Origin: Hahellaceae bacterium | GTDB lineage: Bacteria; Pseudomonadota; Gammaproteobacteria; Pseudomonadales; Oleiphilaceae | Assembly (NCBI GenBank): GCA_024234575.1 | Contig: JACKOB010000005.1 | Span: 310,001-374,000 of the forward strand | DNA length: 64,000 nucleotides | Direction: 5' to 3' | Shown: positions 35,126 through 42,676 of the stretch, in pieces | How positions within the stretch are numbered: the stretch's first letter is position 1 | Layout of the letters: each line of letters starts with the position of its first letter | Program-made: the position numbers and the translations under genes | The notes under the pieces: generated by a model | Seen by the model: only the letters and a program-made list of their open reading frames with translations | Told to the model about the DNA's origin: nothing | Databases searched by the model: none

Positions 35126-35866
35126 TTAGCGAGATTTATTTTTTATCGTCCATTCAACAAACCTCTCCACCAACCCATTTGACTCTGGTGTTTCAACAGC
35201 GTTTTTCAATACCTCATCCAGATGCGAATCGCCTGAAGTGTATTTTTCTTTATAAAAAGTGAGTCGTTCAACCAGGGTTTTTCGGTCAACTTCGGGGTGA
35301 AACTGAAATGCCCAAAATGGCTTATCACGAACGCGAAAAGCATGATTACATTGCACCGTAAATGCAAGGGATATACAACCAAGCGGGCACTGTAAGGCCT
35401 TCTGCTGATGCACCGACACGGCCATAAACGGATCAGGGGTACCTGCCAATAACGGGTCGCTTTTCGCCGCAGCTGTTAGATTGATGCCAATCGTGCCCAT
35501 TTCAAAATCTTGCTGTTGATGCACAATCTCACCGCCAAGGGCCAACACCGCTAATTGATAGCCAAAGCAGGATGCAAAGACCGGAAGGTTTTGTTCGATG
35601 CAGGCAAGTAACAATTCCATCGCGCTGCTGACAAAGGGGTACTCTTCCGGTAACAGAACATTGGCTTCGCTGGCCCCGCCCACGAATAGCGCATCATATC
35701 CCTGCACAACGTCGGGGCCAAAGTTAGGCGTATCAAAAACATTCAGTATGTCGAGCTGATTTTTTTCAATGCCTCCCAGCCGGGCAAAGCTCTCCCACTC
35801 CTCTTGACGGACGGCGGGCTGATCGCGTATCTGCAACAGCAGCCCCTTGAAGTCTTTTTTATGCAA
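35126..35866 (-). CDS. Class I glutamine amidotransferase-like protein
   Basis: A 246-residue single-domain GATase1 protein. The nucleophile is the cysteine in VFASCFGYQLAVLALGG (about residue 100), and the catalytic His-Glu is in FWAFQFHPEVDRKTL (about 190-200). Standalone members (YbiX/GuaA-N-like, such as those acting on gamma-glutamyl compounds) split glutamine-type bonds. The start is TTG, preceded by AGGAG at 35873-35877 with seven-base spacing. The true substrate is unknown; the nearest named relative by layout is the gamma-glutamyl-GATase group. Confidence 0.8.
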   Translation of the reverse strand: MHKKDFKGLLLQIRDQPAVRQEEWESFARLGGIEKNQLDILNVFDTPNFGPDVVQGYDALFVGGASEANVLLPEEYPFVSSAMELLLACIEQNLPVFASCFGYQLAVLALGGEIVHQQQDFEMGTIGINLTAAAKSDPLLAGTPDPFMAVSVHQQKALQCPLGCISLAFTVQCNHAFRVRDKPFWAFQFHPEVDRKTLVERLTFYKEKYTSGDSHLDEVLKNAVETPESNGLVERFVEWTIKNKSR

Positions 35867-36326
35867 ATGGTTGCTCCTGTAAAAACTATTCAGCTAAAGG
35901 CAGAGCGATTATTCTTGAACTCGCTCATTTCGTTGTATTCCACTGCAAAACCCTTGCGACATACTAACACTCCCGACCGCACCTAACTCTACCAGCCGGG
36001 CTCGACCGAGGTCACGCGTGGGGTGCGCTCTAATTTCTCGAATTGAATCAATCAGGGTGATAAGTGAATTGCTGTAACAGAATTAAAGCATGAATATACG
36101 ATGCTGATGTAGAGATTTAATCCTAGAGAATCTTGAATAATAAAAAGCCCCGCCAAATCACCGCTAGCAGGGCTTTTCTGATTGGTCGGAATAAAATCAA
36201 TCTGAGCCTTTTAGCTTATGACAGTAACGGTATAACGATAATTAAGTCCTCTGCTTTTCATTTAAGCCGAGGTACAATGAACCACTCATGAAAGAAAATG
36301 GGTGAAACAATTTTAAGGAGACTTTC
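35867..36326. other. Gene-free stretch before ParE-type TA pair
   Basis: About 460 bases. It holds repeat copy B (36143-36217, with its own terminator-like hairpin) and the ribosome site AAGGAGA (36316-36322) of the antitoxin. I see no convincing small gene or RNA gene in the rest. Confidence 0.55.
36143..36217. repeat. 75-bp repeat element, copy B
   Basis: AAAAGCCC ... GGGCTTTT hairpin, then AATAAAATCAATCTGAGCC and TTTTAGCTT. Aligns along its full length with copies A (20496) and C (36822), in the same orientation. It forms the left border of the ParE-type toxin-antitoxin segment. Confidence 0.75.
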
Positions 36327-36515
36327 ATGCAATCAGGACAAACAGCGAAAGAAGAAGCCTTACGAGCCATTCAGCAACTACCTGACAATGTCGACTTTGA
36401 AGAGATCGTTTACCGACTCTATGTGATCAACAAAGTACATCAAGGCATGGCTGATGTTGAGAATGGCAACACCATCACGCATGAAGAATTAAAGCGTGAG
36501 ATCGAGCAATGGTAA
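36327..36515 (+). CDS. Antitoxin of a ParE/RelE-type pair
   Basis: A 62-residue acidic, helical protein: KEEALRAIQQLPDNVDFEEI then VYRLYVINKVHQGMADVENG and a C-terminal NTITHEELKREIEQW helix that would bind the toxin. I do not name its DNA-binding type with certainty. It has a strong ribosome site (AAGGAGA) and overlaps the toxin gene by seven bases, antitoxin first, the usual order. Confidence 0.8.
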   Translation: MQSGQTAKEEALRAIQQLPDNVDFEEIVYRLYVINKVHQGMADVENGNTITHEELKREIEQW

Positions 36516-36820
36516 TATGGACAGCACGAGCTAAGAAGGATCTTAAAAGTATTCACCGTTACATTGCCGAAGATTCACCCACCAACGCCAAAAACGTCAC
36601 CAATGACATGCTAATAAAAGTTGAACCTTTGGCCGATTTACCCAAACGAGGAAAGGTTGTTCCTGAGATAGGCCGAGAAGATGTGCGAGAAATCAGCGTT
36701 CACACATGGCGGCTGATTTATCATATTAGACAGCAGAACGTGTTTATCATCGCAATCGCACACAAGCGACAACAGCTTTCGGCTGGGGATATTCCGTTCA
36801 ACGTACACGATGTACACTGA
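36509..36820 (+). CDS. RelE/ParE-superfamily toxin
   Basis: A 103-residue toxin of the ParE branch: VIWTARAKKDLKSIHRYIAE opens the fold, GKVVPEIGREDVREISVHTW is the conserved middle, and RLIYHIRQQNVFIIAIAHKR the C-terminal strand pair. Typical RelE ribosome-cleavage residues are not clear, so a ParE-like gyrase inhibitor is the more likely kind, but this is inference. Downstream is repeat copy C, whose hairpin may end the transcript. Confidence 0.85.
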   Translation: MVIWTARAKKDLKSIHRYIAEDSPTNAKNVTNDMLIKVEPLADLPKRGKVVPEIGREDVREISVHTWRLIYHIRQQNVFIIAIAHKRQQLSAGDIPFNVHDVH

Positions 36821-36821
36821 C

Positions 36822-36896
36822 AAAAGACCCCACCAAAATTAACTCTGGCAGGGCTTTTCAAATTAGTCAAAATTAATTCAATCTGAACCCTTTAGT
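36822..36896. repeat. 75-bp repeat element, copy C
   Basis: Begins two bases after the toxin stop: AAAAGACCCCACCAAAATTA, hairpin partner CAGGGCTTTT, tail AATTCAATCTGAACCCTTTAG. Read on the minus strand, its tail supplies the last codons (TTKGFRLN) and stop of the membrane protein gene that ends here, so it forms the boundary of that gene. Confidence 0.75.
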
Positions 36897-37253
36897 TGTC
36901 TTAGGCTTAGTACGGAATAACCCAACAATTAAAATAAATTTAATTATTAGAAGCACCAAAATATAAACCAACATTTCAAAAATAAACTCTATCTTCTGAT
37001 CTAAAACCACATTCGTGCTTTTTGTAAACTCCAAAAAGCGCTCCAATGCCAACTCCTTTTCATTACCTTCAAAAAATCCTGATGATTCCTTTTCCAAGTA
37101 GATATAGATGACTCGATCTGAATCATCTATTATCAATGATGTTTTGAATGTCTCTCGGAGAAGAAAGCTTGTTCCCACAATTATGAGAATTAAAGACAAG
37201 AAAACAGTATTTTGAGCAGATGCAATCTTCAGTAATGAACTAATTGTTTTCAC
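36873..37253 (-). CDS. Small membrane protein after RHS remnant, possible immunity protein
   Basis: A 126-residue protein with two membrane segments (TVFLSLILIIVGTSFLL, about residues 16-32; [20 protein letters not shown], about 94-113) and a charged loop between them. No family recognised. It overlaps the RHS remnant by four bases and follows it on the same strand, the usual place of an immunity gene. Its last eight codons and stop lie in repeat copy C, so the original 3' end may be replaced or truncated. Confidence 0.6.
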   Translation of the reverse strand: MKTISSLLKIASAQNTVFLSLILIIVGTSFLLRETFKTSLIIDDSDRVIYIYLEKESSGFFEGNEKELALERFLEFTKSTNVVLDQKIEFIFEMLVYILVLLIIKFILIVGLFRTKPKTTKGFRLN

Positions 37254-38040
37254 CTCACATCGTCCTTCTTGTCATTGTCTCTAGAACTATCATCACTTTC
37301 TTTTGTTTTTCCACCATCGTCTTCCGGTTCGCCTTCTATTCCAAGCAAATCTTTAAGCCTATCTAGTAAACTTTTCGTTGTTTTATATGCAGATTCAGCG
37401 GTGCGATAATTCACAGGACCTACTACCACTCCATTCTGCCCTATTTGCGCCGCCCCCTCGGCCATGTTTGCTTGCTGCTCTTGAATCTGCCTCTCTAGAT
37501 CTTTGACCTTCTGGTCAGCACCCGGAACACCTAGAGCTTTTTCTTCTCTAGCCATATCTAGCTGGCGTTGAAGTTCAGCCTTAGAATGAGCGGCCCCTTC
37601 CATTTTATTAACCCCTTTTCTAGCCTCATTCACTGCTAGCCCTATTACAGTCAGGGCGGCAAGTTGCTTAAAAAACTTACCAGTCGGATCATTATACTTA
37701 TAAGGGTTATTAATCACATACGAGTATCGATTAAAGTAATCCGGCCCGCCTTTAAGGTAATCAACAGGATCAACCCCCATAAACCTCCCCACCACCGGAT
37801 CATAATACCGCGCATTCATATACGTCAGCCCAATATCCTCATCATGGGGCTTGGCGGTATACCAAATCTCGTTCTCCGACGCTTGCGCACCGGCATTAGG
37901 CATTTTCTCTCCAAAGGGTTTATAGATTTGATTCTGCTCATATATTCGATTGCCGCTTTCATCAGTCATAGCGACTGTTGAGCCGAGCAGATCGGCGTGG
38001 TAGGAGGTAATTACCGAAGTGTGTTCGAAACCAACTTTAG
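37250..38040 (-). pseudogene. RHS-family protein, 3' fragment (5' part lost)
   Basis: The fragment encodes the conserved RHS core end: YHADLLGSTVAMTDESGN, then GLTYMNARYYDPVVGRFMGV and DPVDYLKGGPDYFNRYSYV, followed by a variable C-terminal region (about 130 residues, no family recognised) that would be the toxin domain in a full-length protein. An ATG inside the core opens a 239-residue frame, but the coding frame extends upstream without start to about 38034, where it meets the repeat tail at 38041 and a stop. A complete RHS protein would be over 1000 residues, so this is a displaced C-terminal end. Confidence 0.78.
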
Positions 38041-38069
38041 AATAAAATCAATCTGCCCCTTTTAGCTTC
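38041..38069. repeat. Repeat tail, copy E
   Basis: AATAAAATCAATCTGCCCCT followed by TTTAGCTTC. It matches the tail of copy B and sits exactly where the RHS reading frame is cut. Confidence 0.7.
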
Positions 38070-38293
38070 CAATTAGCTGACGCTCCAGATTGCCTTCGCT
38101 CTGATAGCTTTCGGCTACCTTCCACTCTTTGTTGTATTTATCCAGAACAATACAGTTGTTGGATTAGGCGATGGTTTTGTCATCCGTCACGTGTGAACCT
38201 CCCAATGTCCGGTTTTATCGGAACCGATGCCATTGGGAAAAAATCGAGGTTTGCCACAAGCGCCCCATACGCCCATTACCATCGGCAAAGGGG
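38070..38293 (-). pseudogene. Decayed fragment of a type I restriction locus (hsdR start and parts of fic)
   Basis: 38075-38175 closely matches the 5' end of the intact hsdR (45743-45856), and 38192-38228 matches the 3' end of fic (46611-46648), joined directly to 38229-38292, which matches the middle of fic (47014-47074). The relic hsdR start carries an in-frame TAA and lacks the ATG, so nothing is translated. The BRO and RhuM genes that separate hsdR and fic in the intact operon are absent here. The fragment is flanked by repeat tails E and F. Confidence 0.7.
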
Positions 38294-38295
38294 TG

Positions 38296-38323
38296 AATAA
38301 AATCAATCTGAGCCTTTCAGCTT
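38296..38323. repeat. Repeat tail, copy F
   Basis: AATAAAATCAATCTGAGCC then TTTCAGCTT. Differs from copy E at few bases and is in the same orientation; it closes the relic fragment on its right. Confidence 0.7.
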
Positions 38324-38325
38324 CC

Positions 38326-38463
38326 ATGCAACATCAAAAAAATGAATACAAATACGTCTCGATAGAGTGGCATGAGGCGGACTTTAAAGGGTTTACAGAG
38401 GCTAAACTTCTAGAGAAGATTAGCGCATACATGCCCGACAGGAAGCCAACCATTCGACATTAG
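38326..38463 (+). CDS. Short open reading frame, doubtful
   Basis: A 45-codon frame (begins MQHQKNEYKYVSIEWHEADF) starts three bases after repeat tail F. Amino acid composition is plausible, but there is no ribosome site and no recognised family. It may be a remnant of a longer protein cut by the repeat. Confidence 0.25.
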   Translation: MQHQKNEYKYVSIEWHEADFKGFTEAKLLEKISAYMPDRKPTIRH

Positions 38464-38536
38464 GTCGGCCTCCTTGGCTACAAGACATCGCTTCATAAAC
38501 CTTTGTGGGAGTAGCCGTTATCCTGTTTCTCCTTCT

Positions 38537-39157
38537 CTACAATTGCGACGCTTCTTTTTCGAAGGCTCGCTGCACCTCTGGCAAATCCGCCATGCGCTGC
38601 TGATACTTTGCTAAATGCGGGTAACAAGCGAGTGACATGCTAAAAAGCGGCAACCAATTTAACATGCTCATGAGATAGTAATCCGCCACGAAAACATGAT
38701 TACCCGTGAGATAGTCTTGAGTAGCCAGCTGCTCGTTGAATTCACTCAATATCGTTTCGATTTTTTCAATCGCTTTTGTGAATAATTCGTCGACCTTACC
38801 ATGGGTGAACCGCTCTGGATGAAAGGCAATTGAGAACGCAGGATGTAAGGTATTCGATAAATAAAACAGCATGCTGATTGCTGCACTTCTCTCATCGGCA
38901 CCAGAAGGCGGCATCATCGCGGTTTCAGGATGCAGATCGGCCAAGTAGATTAAAATCGCCGCTCCTTGATCAATAAACACATCGTCGTGCTTTAAAAGTG
39001 GCACCTTTTTACGATGATTTAGAGACCCATAGGCTTGCAGTTGATGCTCGCCTTTTTGAATATCGATTTTCTCCAATCTAAAGGGGTTACCTACTTTCTC
39101 AAGCGCCATATGAACAGCCAAAGAACAAGCAAAGGGTGAATAGAATAAAGTATACAT
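38537..39157 (-). CDS. Glutathione S-transferase family protein (copy 1)
   Basis: A 206-residue cytosolic GST. The N-terminal thioredoxin-like domain reads YTLFYSPFACSLAVHMALEK, with the serine/cysteine-type active-site region YSPFACS, then KKVPLLKHDDVFIDQGAAIL (the cis-Pro VPLL motif and Gln/Asp for glutathione). The C-terminal helical domain has FVADYYLMSMLNWLPLF. It is closely similar throughout to the next gene, evidence of a tandem duplication. Both are read toward the relic region and away from the LysR regulator. Substrate unknown. Confidence 0.88.
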   Translation of the reverse strand: MYTLFYSPFACSLAVHMALEKVGNPFRLEKIDIQKGEHQLQAYGSLNHRKKVPLLKHDDVFIDQGAAILIYLADLHPETAMMPPSGADERSAAISMLFYLSNTLHPAFSIAFHPERFTHGKVDELFTKAIEKIETILSEFNEQLATQDYLTGNHVFVADYYLMSMLNWLPLFSMSLACYPHLAKYQQRMADLPEVQRAFEKEASQL

Positions 39158-39277
39158 GATGACATTCTCATCTTGGTGAGTGATTAAACGAAGTGGGTAA
39201 ATTCAGTGATAACTGGGCAAATCCTTAGCTATAGGCCTACATATACAGACCCACATATACACGCATGATTTGCCTAT

Positions 39278-40036
39278 CTACGAGACGCCGCCCAAGCCGT
39301 AGTGTTTTTCATCATGACGTTTAAGGCTCGGCTTTCCTTTTAGTTTTCTTGAAAGTCGCTTTTTAACGCTCATGAGTTTGAACACGCTCGCGACAACAAA
39401 ACCTAGATCTTTGATCTCCTTGCTTACGGCTCGCGAGACTTCGGGCAACTGATCCATTCTTGCTTTGTAGCGTCTCAGGTTGGGATAAGGATTAAGCCCT
39501 TTCTTGAAGATGCGCAGCCAGTTCAACATCGCCACCAGGTAATAATCCGCGACGTACGGTTTGTTCCCATTGAGGAAATCTTGCTGAGTCAGCTTGCCAT
39601 CGAGTTCTTCCAGTAAGGCATCCAATCGGGACAGAGTTTTGTCAAATACCTGGGTTTTATCGCCTGTGGTAAAACGGTCAGGATTAAATGCCATCGAAAA
39701 AGCAGGATGCACGGTATTCGACATATAAAATAATTCGCTTAACGCTTTGCCCCATTCCGCCGTGGCTGCGGCTGGCATTAGTTCCGCCTCCGGATGCTGT
39801 TCTGAAAGATACAAAAGAATTCCCGCCCCCTGGTCAATGAGCTTCTTCCCATCTTGCAGTAACGGCACTTTTCCGTGGCGATTTAATTGAAGATAGCGTT
39901 CCGTTTGATGCTGCCCTTTCTTCACGTCAATTTTCTCAAGTTCAAACCCTTCGCCAATTTTTTCCAGTGCCGCATGAACGGCTAACGAACAGGCAAACGG
40001 TGAGTAGTAAAGTGTATACCTCGCATTCTTAGTCAT
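39278..40036 (-). CDS. Glutathione S-transferase family protein (copy 2)
   Basis: A 252-residue paralogue of the previous gene: YTLYYSPFACSLAVHAALEK, then GKVPLLQDGKKLIDQGAGIL and YVADYYLVAMLNWLRIFKKG. It carries about 40 extra C-terminal residues that are basic (FVVASVFKLMSVKKRLSRKL). The ATG follows GGGAGA well. The gene is divergent from a LysR-type regulator 134 bases away, which probably controls it and its copy. Confidence 0.88.
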   Translation of the reverse strand: MTKNARYTLYYSPFACSLAVHAALEKIGEGFELEKIDVKKGQHQTERYLQLNRHGKVPLLQDGKKLIDQGAGILLYLSEQHPEAELMPAAATAEWGKALSELFYMSNTVHPAFSMAFNPDRFTTGDKTQVFDKTLSRLDALLEELDGKLTQQDFLNGNKPYVADYYLVAMLNWLRIFKKGLNPYPNLRRYKARMDQLPEVSRAVSKEIKDLGFVVASVFKLMSVKKRLSRKLKGKPSLKRHDEKHYGLGGVS

Positions 40037-40170
40037 GGTTTTTCTCCCATTTCCACCATGTTTGATTAGGTTGAATTCGAGTGTATACTTGGGCTAAATA
40101 TGAAACAAATGAATAGATTTGCTAGATTTAATGAAAACATTTAATACCATGAAATTGCCGGGGTTTTGAC

Positions 40171-41073
40171 ATGCCGAACTTGAGCCAGCAACTCGATATG
40201 AAACACCTTCGTCTTGTGGATACGCTCTACAAGGAAGGCAATCTCTCTCAGGCCGCCAAGTGCTTAAATTTAACCCAGTCGGCGCTAAGCCATCAGTTAA
40301 AAAACTTAGAAAGTTATTGCGAGCAACCCTTGTTTCATCGACAGGGGAAAAGAATGGTGCCAACGCAAGCGGGTAAACGACTACTGAGTAGTTCCCAATC
40401 CATTCTCGATGAACTGAACACACTCGCTGATGACATGAAAGGGCTGGCCCGTGGAATCGAGGGCAGCATTACCTTAAGCTCCGAGTGCTACACCTGTTTT
40501 CAATGGTTGCCCCAGGTCATTCCGCAGTTTGCATCGCAATACCCGAATGTGCCGATTAATGTGAATCCCAACGTATCCCCAAATCTACTCAAGGATTTGG
40601 AAGCCGGTGCACTCGACATGGCGATCAGCATGTCTTTTGTGCCCCAAAAATTTCATCGCATTCCCTTGTTTAAAGACGAACTCGTGGTCTTGGTGCATCC
40701 TCAAAATCCACTCGCGAAACAAGCGCGTATCGACCCGCACCAGTTGCTCGACCAAACTCTGATTGTCTATCCCAACAGCAAAGAAACGCTGTTGAATTTG
40801 TTGTTTCATAAAACGCATGAACGCCCTCGCCGCATTGTAGAAATGCCGCTCACCGAGGGTATTTTAGAGTGGTGTGCAGCGGGCCTCGGTGTTACGGTTA
40901 TGGCGCGATGGGCGGCACAACGCCATATCAAATCGGGCGATCTCCTTCCGGTTTCGATTGATTTACCTTGGACACACCGCACCTGGCATGCCGTTACCTT
41001 GACGAAAGAACTTCCCGATTACATGCGGTGTTTCATTGATCTCGTGATCAGTCATCCGCCGGTTAATGGATAA
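40171..41073 (+). CDS. LysR family transcriptional regulator, MetR-like
   Basis: A 300-residue LysR-type regulator. The winged helix-turn-helix occupies about residues 10-67 (LVDTLYKEGNLSQAAKCLNL; TQSALSHQLKNLE), and the effector domain has SECYTCFQWLPQVIPQF and GTVMA-like ends, resembling MetR. MetR senses homocysteine, but the neighbours here are GST genes, not methionine genes, so the effector is open. The intergenic region with the divergent GST gene holds the likely binding sites (T-N11-A type), which I did not fix to one position. Confidence 0.85.
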   Translation: MPNLSQQLDMKHLRLVDTLYKEGNLSQAAKCLNLTQSALSHQLKNLESYCEQPLFHRQGKRMVPTQAGKRLLSSSQSILDELNTLADDMKGLARGIEGSITLSSECYTCFQWLPQVIPQFASQYPNVPINVNPNVSPNLLKDLEAGALDMAISMSFVPQKFHRIPLFKDELVVLVHPQNPLAKQARIDPHQLLDQTLIVYPNSKETLLNLLFHKTHERPRRIVEMPLTEGILEWCAAGLGVTVMARWAAQRHIKSGDLLPVSIDLPWTHRTWHAVTLTKELPDYMRCFIDLVISHPPVNG

Positions 41074-41131
41074 GTCTGCAATCAAGTCAAAGACCTCGCA
41101 AGGAGACTGCGGGCAGGTGCATAATTCAGTG

Positions 41132-42676
41132 CTATTTCTTGCCCTTCTGTTGCTCCAGCCAGTGTTGCCCTGTCTCGGTTAAGCGGTAGCGTTGGCTGCG
41201 GCTGTTGGGCTTGTCCGGCAGGGTCATTTCGATAACACCTTGCTCCAGCGCAGGCACTAAATAGGTCTTGCGAAAATGTTCCCGATTGCTCAGCCCTAAG
41301 GCGTCCTGTATATCTTGCCGAGTCATTTCCCCGGATATCTGTGATAGAAGCGTCCCGACTTGCGTGGTGACTTGCGTGGTGACTTGCGTGGTGACTTGCG
41401 GGGGCAGCACATTCTCAGTAGCGGCCGCAGAGTGCGCAGGCAAGCGGATCACAAAGGACAGCCGGTCGTCATCGGTCTCGAACAGCGGTGCGGGCGAGCC
41501 ATTGGCGGCCATTACCTTAAGGATCTTGGGGATGCCGGTGGAGCGACCTTCGGTCAGGTCCAGCTCTTTCAGGAATTCCCCAATACGCCGGTTACGGTAA
41601 CGGCGGCTGACCGCCCGCCCTGCCTGAAAGTCTTCCAGGCGGATGGATCGATCCGGGCCGGGGAAGCTCAGTATCACCAGCTCATCATGGCTGATGCGCA
41701 CTTCAATCGGCTCGCGTTCTTCGTAAGAGCGGTGGTACACCGCATTGACCAAGGCTTCCTCAATGGCGGCATAGGGGAAGTTCCACACCCGCGTGGCCTC
41801 GGCTCGGTCTGGGTGTTTGATAACGGTTTCCCGCAAGTAGTTACGCTGAATATAGCTCAAGGCCTCGCGCGTCATCCGCGCCAGCGGGCCTTTGAAAATC
41901 TTCTCATCAAAGCGGTCACCGCCTGCGCCTTCGGGGAACCACAATACATCGATTTGCACGCCAGGGAAGAAGTGCTCCGGGTTGTCATTAAAAAACAGCA
42001 GCCCGACGTTTTTAGGCCATGGCGATTCACTCGGCCCGCCCGCCACATTCATCTGCCTGGCCAATGCCTCGACAGACATTCCCGATGCATCATCAGCCAA
42101 AGCACTGCCAACTTCCTGCAAAAAAGCCTGCATCAGCGGCTTGGAAAGATCATCCATGCTCGCCCGTTGGTTAAAGCGATCATCAAAGGGCACTTTGGCG
42201 GCAAGGCTTAACAACTCCTGCTCGGTTTCGCCCTTGGCTTCAACCGTACTGCTATAACGGCGAATATAGTGCCGCCAGACTTTCTTTTTTGCGTTGACCG
42301 ATTCCGGCGCTTTGTAGGGCCGGTTCTGGCCACCCGGTGCCCATAGCACGATGAGCTTGCGGCCTTCCACCTCCTCAATACTCAGCACCGGGAAATATGG
42401 CGGTTGAATCAGCTGGCAGGCGGCTAACAATTCCTGCTGAATTTTATCGAGCTGGTTATCGGCCACACCCACAGGCGGAAAAACCGGCTGACCATTGGCA
42501 TCACTATCTTGCCCAATCACCACATAACCGCCTCCAAGGTTTTCAAAGTCGTTGGCGTAGGCGCACAGGGTGCGGATGATGGCATCGGGGTTCCAACCGG
42601 TTTTGTATTCGATGCGCTCGCCTTCGACAGTGCGTTGCCGTAGCAGGTCGTTGAGGTTGATGGGGAGTTTGGTCAT
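41132..42676 (-). CDS. AlbA_2/Schlafen-type ATP-binding protein with wHTH
   Basis: A 514-residue protein and last gene of the restriction operon. The N-terminal AlbA_2 (Schlafen-like) domain has [20 protein letters not shown] and [12 protein letters not shown] (about residues 18-58); a GHKL-type ATP-binding segment follows ([20 protein letters not shown], about 300-320) and a C-terminal winged-helix half. Between them is a repeated VTTQ linker from a 12-bp tandem repeat. Such 'ATP-binding/DNA-binding' proteins are common beside type I restriction genes and are presumed defence accessories. Start overlaps the hsdR stop by four bases. Confidence 0.85.
   Translation of the reverse strand: MTKLPINLNDLLRQRTVEGERIEYKTGWNPDAIIRTLCAYANDFENLGGGYVVIGQDSDANGQPVFPPVGVADNQLDKIQQELLAACQLIQPPYFPVLSIEEVEGRKLIVLWAPGGQNRPYKAPESVNAKKKVWRHYIRRYSSTVEAKGETEQELLSLAAKVPFDDRFNQRASMDDLSKPLMQAFLQEVGSALADDASGMSVEALARQMNVAGGPSESPWPKNVGLLFFNDNPEHFFPGVQIDVLWFPEGAGGDRFDEKIFKGPLARMTREALSYIQRNYLRETVIKHPDRAEATRVWNFPYAAIEEALVNAVYHRSYEEREPIEVRISHDELVILSFPGPDRSIRLEDFQAGRAVSRRYRNRRIGEFLKELDLTEGRSTGIPKILKVMAANGSPAPLFETDDDRLSFVIRLPAHSAAATENVLPPQVTTQVTTQVTTQVGTLLSQISGEMTRQDIQDALGLSNREHFRKTYLVPALEQGVIEMTLPDKPNSRSQRYRLTETGQHWLEQQKGKK
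41358..41400. repeat. 12-bp tandem repeat in AlbA_2 gene
   Basis: Three full units of ACTTGCGTGGTG plus a partial fourth, coding on the minus strand for repeated VTTQ. They sit in the linker before the C-terminal winged helix. Multiples of 12 bases keep frame when units are gained or lost. Confidence 0.85.

Noticed and set aside
36873-38040. An intact small two-gene toxin-immunity operon
   Set aside because: The apparent ATG of the 239-residue frame lies inside the RHS core; coding sequence continues upstream to the repeat, so the gene is a fragment and not a complete small toxin.
20496-38323. Integron attC sites as the explanation for the 75-bp repeats
   Set aside because: Only some copies keep a GTTRRRY-like core, the cargo genes are not in one orientation, and no integrase is in the window. 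The cassette-like layout is reported, but I do not call the copies attC sites.
41360-42211. A long 283-codon plus-strand reading frame opposite the AlbA_2 gene
   Set aside because: It lies wholly antisense to a well-supported coding gene, begins in its 12-bp repeat, and its residues show no domain pattern; it is a shadow of the high-GC third codon positions of the real gene.
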